6,032 nt of DNA from UBA4719 sp035654835. GTDB lineage: Bacteria; Actinomycetota; Actinomycetes; Actinomycetales; Dermatophilaceae. Below are positions 1-5,945 of this stretch, in pieces. The position numbers and the translations under genes were made by a program. The notes under the pieces are model-generated. The model saw only the letters and a program-made list of their open reading frames with translations, did no database searches and was not told the origin of the DNA. Each line of letters opens with the position of its first letter. The stretch's first letter is position 1. The stretch is taken from assembly GCA_035654835.1 (NCBI GenBank), contig DASRVZ010000050.1, positions 1 through 6,032 of the forward strand, given 5' to 3'.

Positions 1-2
1 AC

Positions 3-68
3 CACGGTCGCCCCAGCATCGGCCGCCGCATGATCATCGATACCGGCCGGGCCGGATCGCTCCACTGA
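3..68 (+). CDS. Possible C-terminal tail of an upstream gene (partial, unrecognised)
   Basis: Frame 3 reads in from the left edge for 21 codons and stops with TGA at 66-68; the residues include IGRRMIIDTGRAGSLH. I do not recognise a family. The only support is position: a perfect inverted repeat begins 16 nt after the stop, as a terminator would. The other two plus frames are also readable here. Frame 1 stops at 31-33 after TTVAPASAAA, also a plausible tail. Frame 2 stays open to about 442 but runs through the hairpin and G-tract, so it is probably chance. Which frame is real cannot be settled from this window. Confidence 0.25.
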   Translation, partial: HGRPSIGRRMIIDTGRAGSLH

Positions 69-84
69 CCGGGCACCCAGAAGG

Positions 85-137
85 CAACGCATCTCGCAGA
101 GCATTCTCAGCGTCAGAATGCTCTGCGAGATGCGTTG
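85..137 (+). terminator. Perfect 23-bp inverted repeat, probable hairpin terminator
   Basis: Arms 85-107 and 115-137 are exact reverse complements over 23 bases, separated by a 7-base loop (CAGCGTC, 108-114). Twelve of the 23 pairs are G-C. The right arm runs straight into a G-tract (137-144). There is no T-tract on either strand, so this is not a canonical intrinsic terminator, although actinobacterial terminators often lack one. Its place just after a plus-strand stop codon, facing the minus-strand tenA operon, suits a bidirectional terminator between convergent units. A mobile-element end or a structured RNA are alternatives. Confidence 0.5.
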
Positions 138-678
138 GGGGGGGCGCGTCTAGCCCGGCAGGGCATCGGCAAAGTCGGACGTTTGAGAGCGACCCCTTCC
201 TGACCCGAGAGCCGGGTCGGACCGGGCAGGTCGCTTCGGTCGATGGCTCGAGCAAGGTCCCCGTCCCGAGGCCGGGGTGCCGGCTGAGCGGCGTCTTGGT
301 GATGGTCAGCGGACCTGGGTGGCTTGATCCGGTCAGCTTTCAACGAGGTTACATATTCATGGACCGTCAACGCGGAGCCGCTGAAACTGCTCATCCCGAG
401 CCCATGGCTGATCTTTGTGAGCCCGGACGTGGTCGCCGACGATGAACTGCGGTGTTTGCCGGTGCTGAGGTGGTTGCAGTTGGTCAGCACCACCGTGGTG
501 AAGGCCTTGTAGCCCGTGGATCGGTCCCCGCGTAGCCGCTGGTGCTACGGCACCGTGGCCGCGCTGCCCAACCAGCAGGACGCGGCGGCGCTGGTTGTCG
601 CGGGCGTCGTGCCAGGTGCAGACGGTGTTCCTGGGCGGCGCTGGCGGCGGTCGTCGTCGCGTTGGTGTTCGGTCCGGC
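138..678. other. About 540 bases with no recognised gene
   Basis: This stretch lies downstream of tenA. Short open frames exist on both strands, for example plus 324-512 and minus 493-113, but none has a recognisable domain. They overlap one another and do not continue far. Bases 335-365 are noticeably less GC-rich than the surroundings. Small hairpins are visible: GGTGC / TACG / GCACC at 541-554 and CACCAC / C / GTGGTG near 488-500. No clear terminator for tenA was found. The stretch may be decayed coding DNA, but I cannot name its source. Confidence 0.5.
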
Positions 679-1326
679 TCAGATGGGCCAGGTCTCCTGG
701 CGCCAGGCCGCGTCCCAGAATATCCACTCGTAGCGCGAGGCCGTCGCGAACGCCTGGTGCATCCGCTCGATCGTGCCCGGGTCCGTTTGTGCCGCAAGGC
801 GATCCAGGATCTGTTTGGCTTGTTCGGTCGCTGCGGCGAACTGCGGGTCACCGTAGGTACTGATCCAGTCGGCATACGGGTGTCCGGTGAGGTCGCCCAC
901 GCGGTCCTTGAGGCGACGCCCGACATCCTCGTAGATCCAGAAGCAGGGCAGGATGCCTGCGGCCAGTGCTGGGTAGCGACCGGCGGCTGCCAGGGAGAAC
1001 AGATACGACGTGTATGCCGTACATGTGGGCGACTTGGGGATCGCGGCGAAGTCGGCCACGTGCGCGGCGTGGAGCTCGCGCTCGACGATGACGGTCGTGT
1101 GGGCGCTGCGGGCCCAGAAGAGCAGCTCGTCGGCGTCGGTCGTCTGGCTTGCCGCCGCGGCCAGGACCCGGCCGTAGTCGGCGAGGTAGTGCGCGTCTTG
1201 GGCCATGTAGTAGACGAAGGTGTTGCGGGGCAGGGTGCCGTCCGCCATTCCGGTCAGCAGGGGCAGCTCGTCAATGGCCTTGCGGATGGGGGCGATCGCC
1301 TCCCAGGCGTCCTGGGCGAACGACAT
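679..1326 (-). CDS. tenA: Aminopyrimidine aminohydrolase / thiaminase II (TenA family)
   Basis: TenA is a cytosolic enzyme. It hydrolyses 4-amino-5-aminomethyl-2-methylpyrimidine, a thiamine breakdown product, to HMP; it can also cleave thiamine itself. The 215 residues match the usual TenA length. Visible family residues are Asp44 and Tyr47 in the YMAQDAHYLADYGR block, Tyr105 in TCTAYTSYLF, the nucleophile-type Cys128 in ILPCFWIYEDVG, and Glu200 in YEWIFWDAAW. The Cys places it in the TenA_C group rather than the Cys-less TenA_E group. The ATG overlaps the thiD stop by one base (TGATG), so translation is probably coupled; only a weak GGGA lies upstream. It is the last gene of the riboswitched operon and feeds HMP to ThiD. 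Identification is firm; the preferred substrate is inferred from family knowledge. Confidence 0.95.
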   Translation of the reverse strand: MSFAQDAWEAIAPIRKAIDELPLLTGMADGTLPRNTFVYYMAQDAHYLADYGRVLAAAASQTTDADELLFWARSAHTTVIVERELHAAHVADFAAIPKSPTCTAYTSYLFSLAAAGRYPALAAGILPCFWIYEDVGRRLKDRVGDLTGHPYADWISTYGDPQFAAATEQAKQILDRLAAQTDPGTIERMHQAFATASRYEWIFWDAAWRQETWPI

Positions 1327-2135
1327 CAGTGGTCCCAGATCTGGTGGAAGTGGTGGGCGGGTCCGTGGCCGTGGCCGATCTCGAGCACATCTGCTGCGGC
1401 CAGCGCCGCGGTGAGCCAGTTCTTGGCGTCCATTGCTGCCTCGAGCCAGGAGTCGCGTTGGGGGCGCAGGGCCGCGAGGGCTGAGGACAGGGTGCAGCCG
1501 GTGCCGTGGGTGTTGAGGGTGTCGACTCGTGGCGCCCGCAGCAGGGTCTCGCCGTCGACGTCGAGCAGCAGGTCCACGGCCTCGGGGCCGTCTTCGCGGT
1601 GGCCGCCCTTGATGAGCACGCGGGGGGCGCCGAGCTCCTGCAGGGCCATGGCTTGAAGTCGCATGTCTGCCAGGGTGCGGGCGGGTCGGGTGTCGAGCAG
1701 GGCCGCCGCCTCGGCCAGGTTCGGCGTGACCAGGGAAGCGAGGGGCATCAGGTCACGCACGGCTTGGACCGCATCGTCGTCGAGCAACCGGTCACCGCTG
1801 GTGGCGACCATCACGGGGTCGAGGACGACATGGTCATGGGGATGGCGTCGTAGGAAGTCCCTAACTGCCACGACGATGCCGGCGTTGGCGAGCATGCCGA
1901 TCTTGATGGCGTCGAGGCGGACGTCGGCGATCAGGGTCTCGAGCTGTTGGGTGACGAAATCCGTTGGTACCACGTGCACTCCGGTCACGCCCAGGGTGCT
2001 CTGTGCGGTCAGGGCCGTGATCACGGAGGTGCCGTAGACGCCCAACGCCGAGAAGGTCTTGAGGTCGGCCGCGATGCCGGCGCCGCCGGAGGGGTCGCTG
2101 CCGGCGATGCTCAGTGCGACCGGTGGGCGGCTCAT
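1326..2135 (-). CDS. thiD: Hydroxymethylpyrimidine / phosphomethylpyrimidine kinase (ThiD)
   Basis: ThiD is an ATP-dependent ribokinase-fold enzyme that phosphorylates HMP to HMP-P and then to HMP-PP, the pyrimidine donor for ThiE. At 269 residues it is full length. Motifs seen in order are IAGSDPSGGAGIAADLKTF (10-28), the substrate-side Gln45 in TAQ, KIGML (78-82), DPVMVATSGD (106-115), TPNL (137-140), LIKGGH (174-179) and the anion-hole loop NTHGTGCTLSSA (208-219) with Cys214. The tail HGHGPAHHFHQIW is also typical. ATG at 2135 overlaps the thiE stop as ATGA, and its stop overlaps the tenA start. It is a stand-alone kinase, not a ThiD-ThiE or ThiD-TenA fusion. Pyridoxal kinase activity is known for some relatives, but the thiamine context argues for HMP. 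Confidence 0.97.
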   Translation of the reverse strand: MSRPPVALSIAGSDPSGGAGIAADLKTFSALGVYGTSVITALTAQSTLGVTGVHVVPTDFVTQQLETLIADVRLDAIKIGMLANAGIVVAVRDFLRRHPHDHVVLDPVMVATSGDRLLDDDAVQAVRDLMPLASLVTPNLAEAAALLDTRPARTLADMRLQAMALQELGAPRVLIKGGHREDGPEAVDLLLDVDGETLLRAPRVDTLNTHGTGCTLSSALAALRPQRDSWLEAAMDAKNWLTAALAAADVLEIGHGHGPAHHFHQIWDH

Positions 2136-2788
2136 CTGGACGCTTCGTCCCAGGCGGCGCGCAGTGCGCGGGTGGCCGCCGCCACGTCAGGCTGGCCGCA
2201 GATGGCGCTGACCACCGCCGCACCGGCGGCCCCTGCCCGGCGGACCCGGGGCAGGCGCTGCCGGTTGATGCCGCCGATGGCCACACACGGCCAAGGGCTC
2301 GCGGACGTGACCTGGTGCAGTCGTTCCAGGCCCCCCGGCGCCGCCGCGTCGAGCTTGGTTGCCGTCCCCCAGACGGGTCCGACGCCGAGGTAGTCCACCG
2401 TCCCGTCGGCATGTTCGCGGGCGGTCGCGACGTGTTCCACGGTCTGTGCCGACAATCCCAGGTATGCCGCGGGGCCGAGCAGCGCTCGTGCTTGCCCGAT
2501 CTGCAGGTCGGACTGTCCCACGTGCCCACCATGGGCGCCGATGGCGTCGACCAGGTGGACGCGGTCGTTGACGATCAGGGGCACGTCGGTGCCATCCAGA
2601 ACCGCCAGGATCTTACGGCCGAGACTGACCAGCTCGTCGTCCGTGGCGTGCTCGTCGCGCAGCTGCACCACGGTGACTCCGGCGCCGACCGCCGCCGAGA
2701 CCGTTGCCGCGACACCGAACTGGCCGCACAGAGCCGTGTCGGTGACCAGGTAGAGCGACAGGTCCAACAAAGGTCTGCCCATCCTCAA
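2132..2788 (-). CDS. thiE: Thiamine-phosphate synthase (ThiE) with altered active-site lysine
   Basis: ThiE condenses HMP-PP with thiazole phosphate to give thiamine phosphate on a TIM barrel. Counting from the TTG at 2788, motifs are LYLVTD (12-17), VVQLRDEH (40-47), LIVNDRVHLVDAIGA (71-85), HVGQSD (89-94), VGPVWGTATK (136-145), VAIGGIN (169-175) and AAVVSAI (190-196). Pyrophosphate/metal-site residues Asn74, Asp75, Asp94 and Lys145 are present. Two departures stand out: the usual QLRxK lysine is Glu46, and the usual GADGVHVG block reads GAHGGHVG. The start is uncertain: TTG at 2788 overlaps the thiM stop (TTGA) and has GAGG five bases before it; ATG at 2782 would drop two residues. Length and all other motifs indicate an intact enzyme made from the thiM-thiE-thiD-tenA message. 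Confidence 0.94.
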   Translation of the reverse strand: MRMGRPLLDLSLYLVTDTALCGQFGVAATVSAAVGAGVTVVQLRDEHATDDELVSLGRKILAVLDGTDVPLIVNDRVHLVDAIGAHGGHVGQSDLQIGQARALLGPAAYLGLSAQTVEHVATAREHADGTVDYLGVGPVWGTATKLDAAAPGGLERLHQVTSASPWPCVAIGGINRQRLPRVRRAGAAGAAVVSAICGQPDVAAATRALRAAWDEASR

Positions 2789-3597
2789 GTGATCCTCACC
2801 CGTTCGGCCAGGTCGGCGGGCTGCAGCAGCGACAGCTCGTCCAGCAGGGCCACCGCAAAGCTGCCCGGCCCGCGCGCCTGCTGGGCTGCTGACTCAGCAG
2901 CAACGGTCAACGTCGCGGTCGCCGCCGCCGCCGCGACCACGGCATCTGGCACCACGGCCGCGAACGCGGCCATCAGCGCACCGAGGGCACACCCGACACC
3001 GGTGACCCGGGTCAGCCAGGGATGGCCGTTGGACAGGAGGACCATCCGCTCGCCGTCGGTGATGTGGTCGGTCGGGCCACTGACGGCGATGACCGACTGT
3101 TGTTCTTCGGCAAGGTCTCTGGCCACCTGTGCCGCAGCCTCGGGGGAGTCCACCGACTCCACCCCCCGGCCTCCGGTGCCGCCGGCCAGCGCGAGGATCT
3201 CCGAGGCGTTGCCGCGAACGATGGTCGGTCGTGCCTCGCCGAGCAGCTGCTGGGCCAGACTGGTCCGCCATCCCAGGGCGCCGGCGGCGACCGGGTCGAG
3301 CACCCACGGGGTGCCCGTCGGCTTGGCACCAGCGATGGCGAGGTGCATCGCGGCAGCGGTGTCGTCATAGGGGGTGCCGAGGTTGACCAGCACGCCCCCC
3401 GCGATGGCCGCGAACTCGCCGGCCTCGTGGGGGTTGTCGACCATGGCCGGAGCGGCACCCACGGCGAGCAGGACGTTGGCGGTCCACCCCGCCACGACGA
3501 TGTTGGTCAGGCACTGGACCAGGGGGGGCCTGTCGCGCAGTGCGGTCAGGGCATCGGCCAGGTCCCCACGGGTCACGGTAGTAGAGGTCGCACTCAC
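2785..3597 (-). CDS. thiM: Hydroxyethylthiazole kinase (ThiM)
   Basis: ThiM phosphorylates 4-methyl-5-hydroxyethylthiazole with ATP, giving the thiazole phosphate used by ThiE. It is purely a salvage enzyme. The 270 residues show the family blocks PLVQCLTNIVV (25-35), AAPAMVDNP (48-56), VNLGT (71-75), DPVAAGA (101-107), IVRGNASEI (126-134), GVESVD (145-150), AVSGPTD (171-177) and TGVGCALGAL (199-208), whose Cys203 corresponds to the catalytic-site cysteine. The tail GPGSFAVALLDELSLL is also typical. The GTG start at 3597 is chosen because AGGGA (3612-3608), the 3' edge of the TPP riboswitch, sits exactly 10 nt upstream. It is the first operon gene; its stop overlaps the thiE TTG start. Confidence 0.96.
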   Translation of the reverse strand: MSATSTTVTRGDLADALTALRDRPPLVQCLTNIVVAGWTANVLLAVGAAPAMVDNPHEAGEFAAIAGGVLVNLGTPYDDTAAAMHLAIAGAKPTGTPWVLDPVAAGALGWRTSLAQQLLGEARPTIVRGNASEILALAGGTGGRGVESVDSPEAAAQVARDLAEEQQSVIAVSGPTDHITDGERMVLLSNGHPWLTRVTGVGCALGALMAAFAAVVPDAVVAAAAATATLTVAAESAAQQARGPGSFAVALLDELSLLQPADLAERVRIT

Positions 3598-3602
3598 GGT
3601 GC

Positions 3603-3692
3603 TGACGTCCCTTCGCTAGTACGAGCTAGATCAGGTTCGACGGGTGTGTTCTCAGCCGTTGCCAGGTTCGTGCGCAGTAGCACCCCGCGTCA
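3603..3692 (-). ncRNA. TPP riboswitch (THI element) of the thiM operon
   Basis: On the minus strand the leader contains the conserved TPP-aptamer parts in order: GGGGTGC at the start of P2, CTGAGA (3655-3650) for pyrimidine recognition, ACCCGT, ACCTGATC (3636-3629), a P5 stem CTAG / CTAG, and GCGAAGGGA at the 3' edge. P1 is visible as five perfect pairs, TGACG (3692-3688) with CGTCA (3607-3603). TPP binding should stabilise P1 and bury the adjacent AGGGA ribosome site. No hairpin plus U-tract lies between aptamer and start codon, so translational rather than transcriptional control is inferred. The controlled unit would be thiM-thiE-thiD-tenA. Confidence 0.96.
3608..3612 (-). promoter_or_regulatory. 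Shine-Dalgarno of thiM, inside the riboswitch 3' edge
   Basis: AGGGA lies 10 nt before the GTG start and directly borders the 3' strand of P1. It decides the thiM start and couples ribosome access to TPP binding. Confidence 0.85.
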
Positions 3693-3698
3693 TGGCCG

Positions 3699-3704
3699 AC
3701 TGTA
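3699..3704 (-). promoter_or_regulatory. Candidate -10 box for the thiM operon
   Basis: TACAGT on the minus strand resembles TATAAT. It lies so that transcription would begin near 3692, just at the first base of the aptamer P1. No good -35 match is seen at 17-18 bp upstream (TGTGGC / ATGTGG), so this rests on position and one hexamer. Confidence 0.25.
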
Positions 3705-3914
3705 GCCGACGGTCGATCCGGGCCACATCACGGCGTTGTTGCCCGAAGCTTTGAGATACCGGCTGCGGCACCGGGTCAGCCACCCGGTCGACCGGCTGCG
3801 CTCCTGCAGCGCGGCGTTATAGCAAGGCCTGGACCACGAGCTCGACCTAGGCCTCGATCATGACGCTCATCGAGTTGTGGCCCAGTCCGGTGTTGGGCCC
3901 CACGAGGGGTGAAC
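3705..3914. other. Gene-free spacer upstream of the thiM leader
   Basis: No intact gene is seen. Both strands are broken by stops in frames that otherwise look coding-like, for example a plus frame with SHPVDRLRSC and a minus frame with SMSVMIEA followed by a stop. The stretch may be older relic sequence, since it borders recognisable gene fragments on its right. It presumably also contains the promoter of the thiM operon. Confidence 0.4.
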
Positions 3915-4076
3915 ATGTTGGGATACCACCTGGCATTCTGGATCGCGGCCGGTCTCGTGGTGGCGGCCATCGTCGTCGCCCTCACGGTCTTGCAGCCCAC
4001 GCCCCAGGCTGCCGATACTTCCGAGCCCGGGCCGCAGCTCGCAGGCGCGGACCCGGCGATGTCCGAAGCCGGATGA
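3915..4076 (+). pseudogene. C-terminal remnant of a multidrug-type MFS transporter
   Basis: The 53 codons begin GYHLAFWIAAGLVVAAIVVA after the first two, giving a final hydrophobic helix, then continue LTVLQPTP and a Pro/Glu/Ala-rich tail to TGA at 4074-4076. This is how 14-helix DHA2 drug-efflux proteins (EmrB/QacA type) commonly end in actinobacteria. Such proteins are normally around 450-550 residues, and no earlier helices are readable upstream in any frame. The in-frame ATG at 3915 has no convincing Shine-Dalgarno, so it is more likely a relic than a small membrane protein. The family call rests on one helix and its tail. Confidence 0.5.
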
Positions 4077-4117
4077 CACGCACACATCGCACGCAAGGAT
4101 GAGAAAAAGGAGATCTG

Positions 4118-4192
4118 CTGAGGAACAAGGTCACGTCGACGGACGGCGCCGCCATCGCCTATGAGCCAGAACAATCCCGAGGAGTGCATGCA
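4118..4192 (+). pseudogene. Possible N-terminal scrap of an alpha/beta hydrolase
   Basis: AAGGAG (4107-4112) is a strong ribosome site 5 nt before CTG at 4118. From there the frame reads RNKVTSTDGAAIAYE, which resembles the first beta-strands of alpha/beta-hydrolase proteins (typically VTSxDGTxIAYE/D). The nucleophile elbow, oxyanion region and the rest of a roughly 260-residue fold are absent. The frame runs directly into the DHFR-family relic, as if a deletion joined the two. CTG is a poor start; an ATG may have mutated. The match is short and tentative. Confidence 0.3.
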
Positions 4193-4472
4193 ATGGTGGG
4201 AAGAGTGCTCGTGCACGCAACGATGTCCCTGGACGGCTTCATCGCGGTCCCCGACGATGCGGTGGACTGGGTGTTCGAGTATGTGGAGCCGAGCGCAGCC
4301 GACGACGAAGTCATCAAGACGACCGGCGCCATGCTGGGGGGCAGGCGCAGCTACGACGTGGGTAAGACAGACGCAGGCAAAGAAAGCGGCACCCTGCGGC
4401 GGGGCCTGGACTGGACCGGTGTTCGTGCTTACCCCGATCGGCTCGCCGCGCGCCGGTCGGATCGAGTTTTGA
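4193..4472 (+). pseudogene. Frameshifted, truncated DHFR/RibD C-terminal-family protein
   Basis: ATG at 4193 has GAGGAG (4179-4184) 8 nt upstream. The first 68 codons read as a typical dihydrofolate-reductase-family (RibD C-terminal domain) protein of the small actinobacterial type: GRVLVHATMSLDGFIA, DDAVDWVFEY and MLGGRRSYDVG. After Thr-Leu at 4391-4396 the homologous sequence continues one base out of frame, with GGAWTGPVFVLTP from 4398 to a stop at 4470-4472. One surplus base near 4397, or a two-base loss, explains the break. Even with the frame restored, about 93 residues remain of a usual 180-200, so the C-terminal half of the fold is gone. The missing half would lie where the oppositely oriented transporter gene now ends. 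It is not functional as a reductase; the original substrate is unknown. Confidence 0.75.
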
Positions 4473-4482
4473 CGTGTGTCGG

Positions 4483-4496
4483 GCCCGGGTTCGGGC
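4483..4496 (-). terminator. Weak hairpin downstream of the MFS gene
   Basis: GCCCG (4483-4487) and CGGGC (4492-4496) can form a 5-bp stem with a 4-base loop, about 44 nt past the MFS stop on the minus strand. There is no U-tract and the stem is short, so a terminator role is only a possibility. Confidence 0.2.
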
Positions 4497-4539
4497 AAGA
4501 GTGGATGCTGCCGGTGGTGATGACCTCGACGTTCTCGAT

Positions 4540-5937
4540 TCATCCAGCCTTACGCAGACGCGTCGGCTTCGTTATTCGCATCCGCCAGCGCGCGCGCGCA
4601 TCAGCACGGCCATCGACGGCACCTATGCTCGCCATCCTGCTTGTTTCTGGGCCGGTCGCCGCGCCGGTCGCCACCAGGACTCCTGCGAGTGCCAGCAGTG
4701 CTGCTACCGCCAGCTGGTCCCCGAGGGCGCGCTGCAGCGGTGGTAAGTAATACGGGTAGAGGGCGGGCAACACGATCGAGAGGCTGTATGCCACCCCGTA
4801 CCCGCTGGAGCGCACTGCGGTCGGGAAGCGCTCGGTCAGGTAGGCCGCAACCGGGCCGTAGACGGAAACCGTGACAATCTGTAGGGAACCCACGAGCAGC
4901 ACTATCGCTATCAGCGTTGTCTGGCGGAAGATCGTCAGATAGACAATCGGCGCCAGAACCGCGGAGAGCACCCCGAAGCCGACGAAAAAGACGCGCCGCC
5001 CGATGAAGGTTGAGAGATGGCCGCAGGCTGCCATGGCGATGGCCGAGACCACCGTCGCGCACATCATGGTGAAGGAAACACCCTGGTCGGTGAGGTGTCC
5101 GCTGGCTTTCAGTTGGCCGGTGAGGACCGCGATCGCCATGTTGGTAAAGAGCCACATTCCGCTCATCAGTACAAATACCTGCCACAGCGGGCGACGATGC
5201 GCACCGACAAGGATGTCCCTGAGCGGATGTGATGCCCTGGCCGCCTGCTTCCATGCCGGGGAATCGGAGACGTATTTGCGGTAGTAGATCAGCAGGGCAA
5301 ATGCCATCAGCGCGCCGAGAATGAACGGAATCCGCCAGCCCCACACGCTGTACTGATCCGGACCCAAAACGCCAAGCAAAACGAAGACCAGCGCCGCGAT
5401 CGAGGCGTTAGCCCACGGCGACATCCACATGATCAAACCACTGACGAGGCCGCGGCGGTGCGGGGGAGTCCACTCCATCGCCAGCGGCACGGCGGAGGTG
5501 TATCCGCCGCCGAGGAAGACCCCTCCGAGGAAGCGCAGCGCGACGATCGAAAACAGCGTGCCCGGGCCAAGCGTCACCTGGCCGGGTACCACAGCGACCA
5601 GCAGGGTGGTGATGGCGACGCCCGTGATCGTGATCTTCGTGGTGGTGGTCCGGCCGATCCGATCGGCTATCGGGCCAAAGATCGCAGCGCCGAGTGGGCG
5701 TCCGATCAGTGTGGCAACAAAAATCAGGCCCGCGTTCGTTGCCACATGCTCGGTGCCGTAGAGACGTGCGGCAGCTGGGGCCAGGGCGATGATCGGCAGG
5801 AAAATGTCGAATTGATCGACGTAGTTGCCCAGTATTCCACCCCGCACGGCACGCCTGGCGCGGCGCGGCATTGCCTCGCGCGGCTCGGGTAAGTTCGATG
5901 TCGTCTCCGTTGATGCAGGTTCAGACTCGGGATACAT
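4540..5937 (-). CDS. TPP-riboswitch-controlled MFS transporter, candidate thiamine/precursor importer
   Basis: A 465-residue inner-membrane protein of the major facilitator superfamily, full length with about 12 hydrophobic segments. After a hydrophilic N-terminus (1-30), it shows the motif-A loop GPIADRIGR (88-96), MEWTPPHRRGLVSG (154-167), WGWRIPFILGAL (199-210), a second motif-A-like loop GHLSTFIGRR (306-315) and ERFPTAVRSSGYG (369-381). These blocks resemble the metabolite:H+ symporter group, so proton-coupled uptake is likelier than efflux. An acidic pair in helix 1 (YVDQFD, 39-44) is a candidate coupling site. The ATG at 5937 is chosen because GGGAG of the riboswitch lies 10 nt upstream; Met23 is an alternative. 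The TPP riboswitch plus a salvage operon nearby point to import of HMP, aminopyrimidine, thiazole alcohol or thiamine. Substrate is inference; the fold is certain. Confidence 0.9.
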   Translation of the reverse strand: MYPESEPASTETTSNLPEPREAMPRRARRAVRGGILGNYVDQFDIFLPIIALAPAAARLYGTEHVATNAGLIFVATLIGRPLGAAIFGPIADRIGRTTTTKITITGVAITTLLVAVVPGQVTLGPGTLFSIVALRFLGGVFLGGGYTSAVPLAMEWTPPHRRGLVSGLIMWMSPWANASIAALVFVLLGVLGPDQYSVWGWRIPFILGALMAFALLIYYRKYVSDSPAWKQAARASHPLRDILVGAHRRPLWQVFVLMSGMWLFTNMAIAVLTGQLKASGHLTDQGVSFTMMCATVVSAIAMAACGHLSTFIGRRVFFVGFGVLSAVLAPIVYLTIFRQTTLIAIVLLVGSLQIVTVSVYGPVAAYLTERFPTAVRSSGYGVAYSLSIVLPALYPYYLPPLQRALGDQLAVAALLALAGVLVATGAATGPETSRMASIGAVDGRADARARWRMRITKPTRLRKAG

Positions 5938-5945
5938 CAGTTCGT

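Noticed and set aside
2..442. Long open plus-strand frame from the left edge
   Set aside because: It translates through the perfect inverted repeat and the G-tract, and no family features appear, so openness is probably due to GC bias.
357..926. 189-codon minus-strand frame overlapping the tenA 3' end
   Set aside because: Its first half is an out-of-frame reading of tenA, and its second half has no recognisable family.
595..1656. 353-codon plus-strand open frame across tenA and part of thiD
   Set aside because: It lies opposite two unmistakable enzymes, has no recognisable domain and shows the Arg/Gly/Ser-rich composition of GC-rich antisense frames.
2114..3370. 418-codon plus-strand open frame opposite thiE and thiM
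   Set aside because: Same reason: it mirrors real genes on the other strand, with low-complexity Ala/Arg/Ser/Thr content and no motifs.
4473..4520. A short Walker-A-like string (SGPGSGKSG) after the DHFR relic stop
   Set aside because: Only about 15 codons before a stop, with no other ATPase motif and no ribosome site. GC-rich DNA yields such glycine strings by chance.
3776..4543. 255-codon minus-strand open frame across the relic region
   Set aside because: It runs opposite the DHFR-family and MFS relics, which have clear family motifs on the plus strand. Its own product shows no domain.
4585..4600. GC-alternating run (CGCGCGCGC) as a possible Z-DNA or repeat element
   Set aside because: It lies inside the MFS coding sequence, where it encodes part of the Arg/Ala-rich C-terminal tail. 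It is short and expected from base composition.
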